This document shows positions 1 through 6,922 of a stretch of DNA of 39,651 nt, piece after piece. The first letter of the stretch is position 1. Each line of letters begins with the position of its first letter. The stretch lies in NCBI RefSeq assembly GCF_900103785.1, contig NZ_FNHE01000020.1, forward strand, positions 1 through 39,651, read 5' to 3'. The position numbers were made by a program, and so were the translations under genes. This DNA is from Geodermatophilus siccatus (GTDB lineage Bacteria > Actinomycetota > Actinomycetes > Mycobacteriales > Geodermatophilaceae). Under the pieces are notes generated by a model that saw nothing but the letters and a program-made list of their open reading frames with translations, had not been told where the DNA came from and made no database searches.

Positions 1-255
1 GGGCACTGGAAGAAGATTTGGTCGACCAATCCGCTGGAACGGCTGAACAAGGAGATCAAGCGGCGCACCGACGTGGTCGGGGTCTTTCCCAACCCCGAAG
101 CCCTGATGCGGCTGGCCGGCGCGGTGCTGGTGGAGGCCCACGACGAATGGCAGGTCTCCGACCGCCGCTACCTCGCCGAGGGCTCCATGGCCCTCCTCAA
201 CCGCCTCAAGCAGTCCGCCGAGGAGGTGGCGCAGCCGGCCCTGATCGCGTCATAG
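1..255 (+). CDS. IS256-family transposase, 3' part only
   Basis: The frame is open from base 1 and ends at the TAG at 253-255, giving 85 C-terminal residues. It contains [13 protein letters not shown] and VVGVFPN, the conserved C-terminal block of IS256/Mutator-family transposases around and after the third catalytic acidic residue. The family is about 400 aa, so most of the protein lies outside the window and I cannot tell whether the gene is intact. It lies just outside the left attachment repeat of the island, so it belongs to the flank or to a second, adjacent element. I could not identify its terminal inverted repeat. Confidence 0.85.
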   Translation, partial: GHWKKIWSTNPLERLNKEIKRRTDVVGVFPNPEALMRLAGAVLVEAHDEWQVSDRRYLAEGSMALLNRLKQSAEEVAQPALIAS

Positions 256-387
256 TCCGACCGCAGAAGCTCTCCGCGGCCGCGAGCTACACCACGCCCG
301 GGGACATCACCCGCCGAGGTCGGCGGGTCCAACTGACCCAGCTCAAGAGGCTGCGTTGAGCCCGGCGTAGCCCTAGTCCCCGCATAT

Positions 388-434
388 CGCGCAGCGGCTC
401 CGCCCCGGGGCCTTGGGGGCGGAGCCGCTGCGCG
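388..434. repeat. 19-bp perfect hairpin
   Basis: Bases 388-406 pair without mismatch with 416-434 around a 9-base loop. The stem is GC-rich and no T-run follows on either strand. It lies about 130 bp past the IS256 transposase stop, so it could end that transcript, or it could be a separate palindromic repeat. Confidence 0.55.
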
Positions 435-659
435 TGGCCCACTGTGCGGTCAGGCGGCTGCCAGCTCGACCGAGTGCCTCGTTGGGCACGTTCCGACAGG
501 CCTGCTCCCACAGGCCAGCCAGGACCACGACGTAGCCGTCTTCGGGCGCGACCACTTCCGTGCGCCCCCCGGCAGGCTGTGCACCCGAGGAGGGTGGTGG
601 TGACCACCAGCCTGCCCCACCGGGCCGACACGCATCCCGATCGGCCCGGTCGGCACAGC

Positions 660-685
660 AGAGTTCTTCCACAGAGTTCTTCCAC
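660..685. repeat. 13-bp exact tandem duplication
   Basis: The word agagttcttccac occurs twice head to tail (660-672 and 673-685). It may be slippage or a small insertion scar. No function is suggested. Confidence 0.7.
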
Positions 686-822
686 GACGACGCCCGCCCC
701 TGGCTGCGGCACTCGACCAGGCCTTCGAGACCACCGCCGCGGCCGGAGACCACACTGCGACCACATCGGGTACCGACCACGCCCGCGGGCCCCTTCCGAG
801 GGAAGAACCTGCAGGTCAGGTC

Positions 823-862
823 GGTGGGCCCCGTGGGGATCGAACCCACAACCCGCGGATTA
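823..862. repeat. Left attachment site: 40-bp copy of the tRNA-Lys 3' end
   Basis: These 40 bases are identical, in the same orientation, to 13917-13956, the 3' half of the intact tRNA-Lys gene from just past the discriminator base through the T arm and variable region to the 3' side of the anticodon stem. After base 862 the match breaks (g versus a), then three more bases agree. Only this 3' part of a tRNA is present. Duplication of a tRNA 3' end at the far edge of an insertion is the classic product of tyrosine-integrase recombination. Confidence 0.9.
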
Positions 863-876
863 GAAGGAGTGGTCTC

Positions 877-914
877 GCTGACCTGCACGGGTTCGGGTGT
901 TTGTGCAGGTCAGC
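877..914. repeat. Inverted repeat just inside the left att site
   Basis: gctgacctgcac (877-888) pairs perfectly with gtgcaggtcagc (903-914) around a 14-base loop. The word gcaggtcag also occurs outside the att core at 811-819. Three copies of one word around the recombination site, two direct and one inverted, resemble binding sites for an integrase or accessory protein. A terminator is the alternative. Confidence 0.45.
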
Positions 915-967
915 GTGAGACGAGGGCGAGTCGAGGTGACCCGGAATGACGCCCGGTCAATGGGAAA

Positions 968-1005
968 CCGGGGGATAGAGGGGGACAGAGTGGGACAGAG
1001 TGGGA
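968..1005. repeat. Tandem 10-bp direct repeats near the left end
   Basis: Three successive 10-base units read gggatagag (972-980), gggacagag (982-990) and gggacagag (992-1000), with a partial fourth tgggat. They follow ccgggggata (968-977), which recurs exactly at 13829-13838, 78 bp inside the other att site. Short tandem direct repeats 100-150 bp inside an att site are typical of integrase arm-type sites. That role is inference. Confidence 0.4.
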
Positions 1006-1196
1006 TGCGGCGACTACCGGACCACCATCCACGTCCGCGAGGACTCGCCCTCTGCGCTCAGCACCCCCGGTGTGACGACACGCACACGCCAGACCCCTCG
1101 GCCAAGCCGCACCCGTCCGTAAGGTTCACGGCAGATCAACCGGCAGCACCACCCCCGCCAAGCCCGCTGGTGAACCGCCCCGGCGAGTCCGGAGAC

Positions 1197-2138
1197 TCAG
1201 GGTTGTGAGACCCCGACCGTCTGCTGGGCAGGGTGTTGACCGTAGAAGACCTGCTCGTACTCGACCGGGGTCAGGTCGTGGCAGGCGGTGTGCAGCCGGC
1301 GGTTGTTGTGCCAGTCGACCCACTCCAGCGTCGCGAGCTCGACATCGTCGAGTCCCTTCCACGGTCCGCGGCGGTGGATCAGCTCGGTCTTGAACAGGCC
1401 GATGTGGGTCTCGGCCAACGCGTTGTCCAACGCGTCGCCGACCGTGCCGACGCTGGGTGCGGCGCCGGCGGCCACCAGCCGCTCGGTGAACGCAATGGAG
1501 ATGTATTGCGACCCGGCGTCGTTGTGGCACACCAGCCCGGACAGGTCGGTCACGCCTGCTCGGCCGCGGGTCCAGATCGCCTGCTCGAGCGCATCGAGCA
1601 CCAGCTCGGTCTTCATCGACCGGGCCGCCCGCCAGCCCAGGATGCGGCGGGAGTGGGCGTCGAGGACGAAGGCGACGTACACGGTGCCCGACCAGGTCGC
1701 GACGTAGGTGAAGTCAGCGACCCAGACGGCATCGGGACGGGCTTGGGAGAAGCGGCGTTGCACCAGATCGGCCGGGCGGGGTGCGGCCGGATCGGTGACT
1801 GTTGTGCGCCGTCGGGTGCCGCGGCGGGCGCCTTCCAGGCCGAGTTCGCGCATCAGCCGCTCCACGGTGCACCGGGCGACGCCGATGCCTTCACGGTTGA
1901 GCGCCAGCCAGGCCTTGCGGGCGCCGTAGACGCCGTAGTTCGCCTGATGGACTCGGGTGATCTCGGCTTTGAGCTGCTCGTCCCGAACCGCTCTCGACGA
2001 GGGCCGGTCGCGGGCGTCGTAGTAGGTGCTGGGGGCGATCGGCGTTCCGTGCTCGGTGAGCACCCGACAGATCGGCTCGACACCCCAGCGCAGCCCATCG
2101 TCGGTGCGCCGATCGGCGTGGGCTTCGATGAAGCTCAC
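1197..2138 (-). CDS. IS3-family transposase OrfB (DDE integrase core)
   Basis: 313 aa. It has the HTH_21 and rve layout: a basic N-terminal part, then the DDE core with D142 in WVADFTY, D207 in CHNDAGSQY and E243 in ALAETHIG. These spacings fit IS3-family transposases. The ATG at 2138 overlaps the stop of the orfA frame (ATGA), the usual arrangement for OrfA-OrfB coupling or -1 frameshifting to the fused OrfAB transposase. OrfB itself is intact, and its stop lies within the left inverted repeat region. Confidence 0.92.
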   Translation of the reverse strand: MSFIEAHADRRTDDGLRWGVEPICRVLTEHGTPIAPSTYYDARDRPSSRAVRDEQLKAEITRVHQANYGVYGARKAWLALNREGIGVARCTVERLMRELGLEGARRGTRRRTTVTDPAAPRPADLVQRRFSQARPDAVWVADFTYVATWSGTVYVAFVLDAHSRRILGWRAARSMKTELVLDALEQAIWTRGRAGVTDLSGLVCHNDAGSQYISIAFTERLVAAGAAPSVGTVGDALDNALAETHIGLFKTELIHRRGPWKGLDDVELATLEWVDWHNNRRLHTACHDLTPVEYEQVFYGQHPAQQTVGVSQP

Positions 2139-2463
2139 GAGGTCCGCTGTGGCCGGTCGAGCTCGGCCGCGAAGAAACCCGCCGCCGCCTTGAGGATCTC
2201 ATTCGCCCGGCGCAGCTCGCGGTTCTCCGCCCGCAGCCGGCGCAGCTCGGCGGACTCCTCGCTGGTCACGCCGGGGCGGACACCGTCGTCGACCTCGGCC
2301 TTGCGGACCCACTTGCGCACCGTCTCGGTCGAGCCGATGCCAGCTTGGCCGCCACCGAGCGCATCGCCTCCCACTCGGTGGCGTGGTCCGGCCGGGACTC
2401 GGCGACCAGGCGCACCGCCCGCTCCCGCAGCTCCTGCGGATACCGGACGCTTCGATCTGCCAC
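2135..2463 (-). pseudogene. IS3-family OrfA, frameshifted
   Basis: The ATG at 2463 opens a frame starting MADRSVRYPQELRERAVRLV, the helix-turn-helix start of IS3 OrfA (HTH_Tnp_1), and reads to about AKL. The rest of OrfA (GIGSTETVRKWVRKAEVDDG and the leucine-rich helix RRLRAENRELRRANEILK) continues in another frame to the stop at 2135. The switch falls near 2340, where family members would be expected to read AKLGIGS, so a single C appears to be missing at 2340-2341. Unless this is a sequencing error, OrfA is inactive and this IS copy depends on help in trans. Confidence 0.85.
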
Positions 2464-2668
2464 GACTCCATCCTCCTCAAGGACTGGAGTCTCCGGACTC
2501 GCCGGGGCGGTTCACTGGCGACGCTGCACAAACACGGTTGATGGTGTCCGTTACCTAAGCCGACACCCGGACGATTACGTAAGGCCAGCACGCGGGAAGG
2601 CCGAAGGCGTAGCAGGCCCCGGGAACCCACCCATTCACTTGGGGGGTTCCTTGTGGACTCCGCCTAGC

Positions 2669-3752
2669 TGTCCTAACCAGAGACGTTGTTGACCCCCGGC
2701 GCGGCGCCTTGATCACGAAGGAGACCTCCGGAAGGAGTGGCGGTGCTTGACGTCGCCGTGTCCAACCGGAGGTCTCCGTGGCCCACGCTAATGCCCGCAC
2801 GACCGTGTTCGCCCGCACGCTGATCGTCGACCGTGTCCTGGCCGGTCACCGGCCCGGTGAAGTGGCCAAGCAGCTGGGGATCAGTCGGCAAACGGTCTAC
2901 AAGTGGGTGCGCCGCTGGCGCGCCGAGGGCGAGGCCGGGCTGGCCGACCGCTCCTCGCGGCCGCACCGCATGCCCCGGCAGACCTCGCCGGAGACGGTCG
3001 CGGCGATCGTGGCCGCGCGCACCGAGCACCATGCCGGCCCGGTTCGGCTGGCGGCGATCCTGGGATTGGCGGCCTCCACGATCGGCGCGGTGCTCGCCCG
3101 CGCCGGGCTGCCGCGGCTGGCCGAGGTCGACCGGCTCACCGGCGAGCTGCTGCGCGGCCGGCGGCACAGCGACCGCCGCTACGAGCGCGAGCAGCCCGGC
3201 GAGTTGCTGCACGTCGACGTCAAGAAGCTCGGCCGAATTCCCGACGGCGGCGGCTGGCGCGTCCACGGCCGCTGTGAGGAGGTCCGCGGCCGCGGCCTGG
3301 GCTGGGACTACGTGCACGTCGCCATCGACGATCACACCCGGCTGGCCTACGCCGAGGTGCTGCCCGACGAGCGCACGACCACCTGCGCCGGCTTCCTGAC
3401 CCGCGCGACCGCCTGGTTCGCCGCCCACGGCGTCACCCTCCGGCGGGTGCTGACCGACAACGCCAAGAGCTACCGCGTCGGCCAGGCCTGGATCGCCGTC
3501 TGCGCCCAGCTGGGCATCGGCCGCCGGTTCATCAAGCCCGGCCGGCCCTGGACCAACGGCAAGGCCGAACGGTTCAACCGCACCCTGCAGACCGAGTGGG
3601 CCTACGCCACCGCCTGGAGCTGCAACGACGAGCGCACCGCCGCCCTGGACAGCTGGCTGAACCACTACAACACTGCCCGCAGCCACTCCGCCCTCGGCGG
3701 CCGTCCACCGATCAGCCGACTCGCCGCGTGAACAACCTGTCTGGTCACGACA
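2669..3752 (+). mobile_element. IS481-family insertion sequence, 1084 bp
   Basis: Imperfect 25-bp terminal inverted repeats (2669-2693 and 3728-3752, about 20 of 25 matching) enclose one transposase gene. A 6-bp target duplication cctagc flanks it (2663-2668 and 3753-3758). This fits the NCTAGN target known for IS481 of Bordetella, which supports both the family call and the boundaries. It inserted 13 bp upstream of the ATG of the next gene. Confidence 0.92.
2778..3731 (+). CDS. IS481-family transposase
   Basis: 317 aa, full family length. An N-terminal helix-turn-helix (about 25-45, LGISRQTVYKWVRRWRAEG) is followed by LADRSSRPHR, typical of IS481/IS3 relatives, then an rve DDE core with D147 in LLHVDVKKL, D227 in VLTDNAKSY and E264 in TNGKAERFNRTL. 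The C-terminus, YNTARSHSALGGRPP, is the family hallmark. The GTG start at 2778 is preceded by ggaggtctcc. The gene is intact and fits snugly inside the inverted repeats, so the element may be active. Confidence 0.95.
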   Translation: MAHANARTTVFARTLIVDRVLAGHRPGEVAKQLGISRQTVYKWVRRWRAEGEAGLADRSSRPHRMPRQTSPETVAAIVAARTEHHAGPVRLAAILGLAASTIGAVLARAGLPRLAEVDRLTGELLRGRRHSDRRYEREQPGELLHVDVKKLGRIPDGGGWRVHGRCEEVRGRGLGWDYVHVAIDDHTRLAYAEVLPDERTTTCAGFLTRATAWFAAHGVTLRRVLTDNAKSYRVGQAWIAVCAQLGIGRRFIKPGRPWTNGKAERFNRTLQTEWAYATAWSCNDERTAALDSWLNHYNTARSHSALGGRPPISRLAA

Positions 3753-3765
3753 CCTAGCCGAGCAG

Positions 3766-4662
3766 ATGTGGCGTGCCCTTGCCGCCGAGCAGGTGGCCGC
3801 CCTGCTGGTCGAGGGTTGCGCGGCCACCGTCAAGCGTGCCGAGCGTGGACTCATCAACGACGACACCACGGCCGCCGACCTGTTCGCCACCGTGCTCGCA
3901 GAAGACGTCTTCGGCGGTCACCTGCCCATCAAGGTCGTGACCGTGCGGACCGAGGTGAAGCCCGACGCCAATGGTGGCCCGGTGCTTTACATCGTTCAGC
4001 CGAAGGCGGCAAAGAATGACGCGGGCATTCTGTCGACGAATCTCGAACTCACCTTCTACCGACCGCCGCTGTTCGCTCCGCTGGACGCCCACGCCATTCA
4101 GGAGGCATGCCGCGAACGGAACTACTCGGTAGACGTTGGCTTGTGGTCCAGCGTTGATCGGGGAGGTTTCTACGAAGACCCTGCACGAGTCAAGGTCTCC
4201 CGAATCTTCCCGACCGTGCCGATTCTGTCTCACGAAGCCGGCGACGTCGAGGTCGAGCTGTACGCCAATGCCGTGCGGAATCACCTGCGCAACGCTGTGA
4301 CCTACTACGGAGAGCGCGAGGGTATCCGTCTGGCTGGCGAGGCTCCCGAGGGTCGAGCGAATGCCGAGACGGTTAGTCATCGCGTGGTCAGTCGCACGAA
4401 TGCCAAGGGTGGGGACGTGCGGGTGACGGTGGAAACTGTCCACACCGTGAGGCCCGACGTCCTGTTGATGGGTCAGCCGGTCGCGGAAATGATGCGGGAG
4501 GCCATTCGCCAGCAGGTGGGGACGATGGCAAACAACATCGGACGAGTCGTGTCTATCGACCCCGTGGACGTGAAGGTTCCCGGCCTTCCCTCGTCCCGCT
4601 ACGCCGACACGCGGCCGTTCGAGGTCACCGCACATTTCGGGATCATGTACCGGATCGGCTGA
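3766..4662 (+). CDS. Unrecognised 298-aa protein, promoter region disrupted by IS481
   Basis: I do not recognise a family. The protein appears soluble, with no signal peptide or membrane segment. It is mixed alpha/beta with phrases such as FGGHLPIKVVTVRTEV, TFYRPPLFAPLDAHA and LLMGQPVAEMMREAIRQQVG, and no obvious nucleotide-binding or metal motif. Base composition is less GC-extreme than the core, consistent with transfer. The IS481 element ends 13 bp before the ATG and there is no good ribosome-binding site. With the IS and one target copy removed, the frame stays open 23 codons further up to the TAG at 2610-2612 without another start codon, so the ATG at 3766 is the best start. Expression would have to come from within the IS. 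A strong hairpin follows the stop. Confidence 0.7.
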   Translation: MWRALAAEQVAALLVEGCAATVKRAERGLINDDTTAADLFATVLAEDVFGGHLPIKVVTVRTEVKPDANGGPVLYIVQPKAAKNDAGILSTNLELTFYRPPLFAPLDAHAIQEACRERNYSVDVGLWSSVDRGGFYEDPARVKVSRIFPTVPILSHEAGDVEVELYANAVRNHLRNAVTYYGEREGIRLAGEAPEGRANAETVSHRVVSRTNAKGGDVRVTVETVHTVRPDVLLMGQPVAEMMREAIRQQVGTMANNIGRVVSIDPVDVKVPGLPSSRYADTRPFEVTAHFGIMYRIG

Positions 4663-4671
4663 CGGAAGCGA

Positions 4672-4711
4672 TGCCCGGCGGGGTTGCCCTGAGAAGCGAC
4701 CCCGCCGGGCA
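4672..4711 (+). terminator. Hairpin terminator after the 298-aa gene
   Basis: tgcccggcggggt (4672-4684) pairs perfectly with accccgccgggca (4699-4711), giving a 13-bp GC-rich stem and 14-base loop that begins 9 bp after the stop codon. There is no U-run, which is common in actinobacterial terminators. Confidence 0.75.
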
Positions 4712-4829
4712 CCCCGGAGCGGGGGGCAGGAAGCGGCTGAGAGTCGATCTGAAGCCCGTCTCAGCATTGTCGGGCATCTCGAACTACCCCAGTAGCTCGC
4801 ACGGACATTTCTGAAGCGGCTGGAAATCT

Positions 4830-4860
4830 CCTAGTTGACTCTGGAATGGTGGCAACTAGG
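4830..4860 (+). promoter_or_regulatory. Possible promoter with overlapping operator
   Basis: cctagttg (4830-4837) and caactagg (4853-4860) are perfect 8-bp inverted arms. A -35-like TTGACT (4835-4840) starts inside the left arm, and the start of a -10-like TAGGCG overlaps the right arm about 16 bases on. A regulator binding the palindrome would cover both elements. Transcription to the right would cross the T/C-rich tract toward the integrase. Confidence 0.35.
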
Positions 4861-4994
4861 CGGCTGCTAAGGACTGCCGATCTCCGAAATGGCGCGCAGG
4901 GGGTCATACCCCCGAGGGTCTAGGTTTCGTCCGGCCGTCCGACTGTCTCTGTCCGGCCGATGTCGGCGCGTGCCGTCGTCCCTCTGCGCTGTCA

Positions 4995-5119
4995 CCGCGC
5001 CTGTCCTCCGTGTCTGTCCTCCGTGTCTGTCGTCTCTGCGTCTCTGTCTCTGTGCCTGTCTCTGCGTCTCTGTCTGTCCTCTGTCGTCCCGTGTCTCTGT
5101 CCTCTGTCTGTCCCTCGTG
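4995..5119 (+). repeat. A-free TCTGTC-rich degenerate repeat tract
   Basis: 125 bases with no A on the plus strand, built of overlapping variants of tctgtc, gtctctg and cctccg. It includes an exact 18-bp direct repeat at 5032-5049 and 5058-5075, and two copies of tgtcctccgtgtc near 5002. A long frame across it has no protein-like composition. The minus strand reads as GACAGA/GGACAG words that resemble the gggacagag units at 972-1000. Confidence 0.7.
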
Positions 5120-5400
5120 ATGAGTCGACGGAGCCGACCCAGCGGACCGACCTAGCGGCCGGTCTCCCCCGTTCACCCCTTGTGCTCCCCCCTTATGACT
5201 CCCCCTGTGGCGTCCCCGGCGGGGTGCCCGCGAGCGTCCCGACACCCCCTGTGCAGCGGGCAGGGGGCCAGACCCGCAGGGCAGGGCGGTAAGGGGTAGA
5301 CGCGAAGCCCACGAAGCCCTATAACCATCCCCCGCTTTGACTGCTACGGTCATGCACGACCGAGCTACCAGGGGGCCGACAGAAAGGCAGGTACCGAACC

Positions 5401-6597
5401 GTGCCGCGACAGCGGATGGAACTGGGCGCATGGGGCCACATCGCGCTGACCCCATACGTCTACGACGAGAACGGCAAGCGCCGCCCCATGCCCGACGGTG
5501 CTCGGAAGGCCGACACGTGGCGGGCACGGACGAAGGTCCGCGACCTGGACGGCAAGGTCCGCGACGTCGAGCGGTGGGAGCCTACGAAGCCAGCGGCTCG
5601 GACGGCCCTGCTGGCTCACCTGCGAGAGCGGGTCACCCCTTCGGCCGCCGATGCGATCCTGACGCCGACCACGCTGGTCAAGGACGCCGCCGAGGTCTGG
5701 CGCGCCGAGATGCAGGACAACGACAGGTTGGCCGTGAACACGCGGACGGTCTATGAGTCCTCGCTGCGGAAGCACGTCATTGGTGGCGCGCTGGCTGACC
5801 TGACCCTCCGCGAGGTCAAGGTGGCCGGGATTGAGCGGTGGCTCAAGGGCATCGGCAGGGCCAGCGGAGCATCCGCGATGAAGACGGCCCGGTCCGTCCT
5901 GAGCGGCGTGCTCACTCTGGCCGTCAAGCACGACGCCATCCCCCACAACCCCGTGCGCGACGTCGGCCACGTCTCCGTTCCGGCCAGGGAGACGGAGCGC
6001 GACCCCCACCGGGCGTTCACAGAGGACGAGCGGGCGGCGTTGCTGGCGTTCGCGGACGCCGACGAGACGGCCCGTCGTCGCGACCTGCCCGACCTGTTGG
6101 CGTTCATGGCGGGCACCGGCGCACGCATCGGGGAAGCTTGCGGCCTTCGCTGGTCAGCCCTGGCCCTGGACGCGGGGACGGCCACCCTGGGGCCTCTGCC
6201 CGTCCGCGTGCCGGGGAAGGGCCTCATGCTCCAAGAACGCGGCAAGACCAAGACCAGCACGCGAACGGTCGCTCTGCCGCCGTGGCTGGTGTCGCGTCTG
6301 CTGGCCCGGAAGGTCAACGCCGTGCCGAACGATTGGGACGTCGTGTTCTGCTCCGCTCTGGGGAAGCTCCGGGACACGTCGAACACGACCAAGCACGTCC
6401 GCGAACTGCTGGACGCCGCCGGGTTTGAGTGGGCGGTCGGCCACACCTTCCGTAAGACGGTGGCGACGTGGCTGGACGAGGCGGGCCTGTCCGGTCGGCA
6501 GGCGGCCAACCAGCTTGGTCACGCCAAGCCGAGCATGACGATGGACCGGTACATGAGCCGTCGGACCGTGACCGAGCAGGCAGCATTCATCCTCTGA
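5401..6597 (+). CDS. int: Tyrosine recombinase (phage-type integrase) of the island
   Basis: 398 aa, full length. It has a basic N-terminal arm-binding part (1-85), a SAM-like core-binding domain (about 90-195) and a C-terminal catalytic domain (about 205-390). The catalytic set is complete: R242 in GTGARIGEACGLRW, a lysine in GKTKTSTRTVALP (282-284), H348 and R351 in GHTFRKT, H374 in LGHAKPSM and the nucleophile Y384 in MDRYMSR. The GTG at 5401 follows aaaggcagg. It is the only integrase in the island, so it presumably made the tRNA-Lys junctions. It converges with hsdR. No excisionase gene was recognised next to it. Confidence 0.95.
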   Translation: MPRQRMELGAWGHIALTPYVYDENGKRRPMPDGARKADTWRARTKVRDLDGKVRDVERWEPTKPAARTALLAHLRERVTPSAADAILTPTTLVKDAAEVWRAEMQDNDRLAVNTRTVYESSLRKHVIGGALADLTLREVKVAGIERWLKGIGRASGASAMKTARSVLSGVLTLAVKHDAIPHNPVRDVGHVSVPARETERDPHRAFTEDERAALLAFADADETARRRDLPDLLAFMAGTGARIGEACGLRWSALALDAGTATLGPLPVRVPGKGLMLQERGKTKTSTRTVALPPWLVSRLLARKVNAVPNDWDVVFCSALGKLRDTSNTTKHVRELLDAAGFEWAVGHTFRKTVATWLDEAGLSGRQAANQLGHAKPSMTMDRYMSRRTVTEQAAFIL

Positions 6598-6922
6598 TCC
6601 ATTTGCCGCGTCCGGCGGCGGTCGCCCTGAAGGCGGCTTCGACCGACCGGCGTCGCCCGGCCCCCGCAGCGAAGAACGCGCGCTGGCGCCAGGTTCTTCG
6701 ACGAGAACCCCGCGTCAGCCCACGCCGTTCGGAAGCCGAGACGCCCTGAAGGGCCGCTTAAGCGGCCGCGCATCCGATACGAGCACCGCGCCGACATCCC
6801 ACCGTGAGCTACTTCAGCTTCCTGCCCCCTGATCTGCTACCGCCACCTGCTCGCACTGTGAAACTTGTTCCTACCCGGCGCGTGAGTCGGACGGCAGGCG
6901 CATCGCGGCGTCGGCTCGACGG
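6598..6922. other. Convergent intergenic region between int and hsdR
   Basis: 325 bp without a recognisable gene between two convergent stops. It contains a hairpin with arms gaagaac (6671-6677) and gttcttc (6693-6699), and a perfect 16-bp palindrome at 6752-6767 (ggccgcttaagcggcc). Both could serve as terminators for the converging transcripts. Confidence 0.5.

Larger units (their letters stand above)
256..822. other. Left flank without a recognisable gene
   Basis: About 570 bp between the IS256 fragment and the left att repeat. Open frames here show no domain I recognise and look like GC-rich chance frames. What can be seen is a 19-bp perfect hairpin (388-434), a 13-bp tandem duplication (660-685), and a 9-bp word gcaggtcag (811-819) that recurs inside the island. 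Before integration this DNA would have lain directly downstream of tRNA-Lys. Confidence 0.5.
1171..2514 (-). mobile_element. IS3-family insertion sequence, 1344 bp
   Basis: Perfect 28-bp terminal inverted repeats lie at 1171-1198 and 2487-2514, with the family's TG...CA ends. A 4-bp target duplication ctgg flanks the element (1167-1170 and 2515-2518). It carries orfA and orfB on the minus strand. The identical ends and intact target duplication point to a fairly recent insertion, but orfA has a one-base deletion, so this copy is probably not autonomous. Confidence 0.92.
4712..5400. other. Structured non-coding region before the integrase
   Basis: About 690 bp with no convincing gene. In order it holds an inverted repeat overlapping a possible -35 (4830-4860), a gggggt-cat-accccc hairpin (4899-4913), the A-free T/C/G tract (4995-5119), a ccccctg/caggggg hairpin (5245-5267), and the integrase leader, with the ribosome-binding site within agaaaggcagg just before 5401. 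Such a region could carry the integrase promoter, an untranslated RNA or a relic replication or transfer origin. Nothing here decides which. Confidence 0.5.

Noticed and set aside
823..862. A second tRNA-Lys gene at the left end
   Set aside because: Only the 3' part is present. The 5' acceptor strand, D arm and anticodon are missing, so it is an attachment-site copy.
897..1208. A 103-aa gene just inside the left att site
   Set aside because: The frame crosses the arm-type repeats and the IS3 inverted repeat and has no protein-like composition or ribosome-binding site.
4995..5119. CRISPR-like array or coding region in the TCTGTC tract
   Set aside because: The units are short, degenerate and overlapping with no spacers of constant length, and the frames crossing it have low-complexity Ser/Leu/Cys composition unlike a protein.
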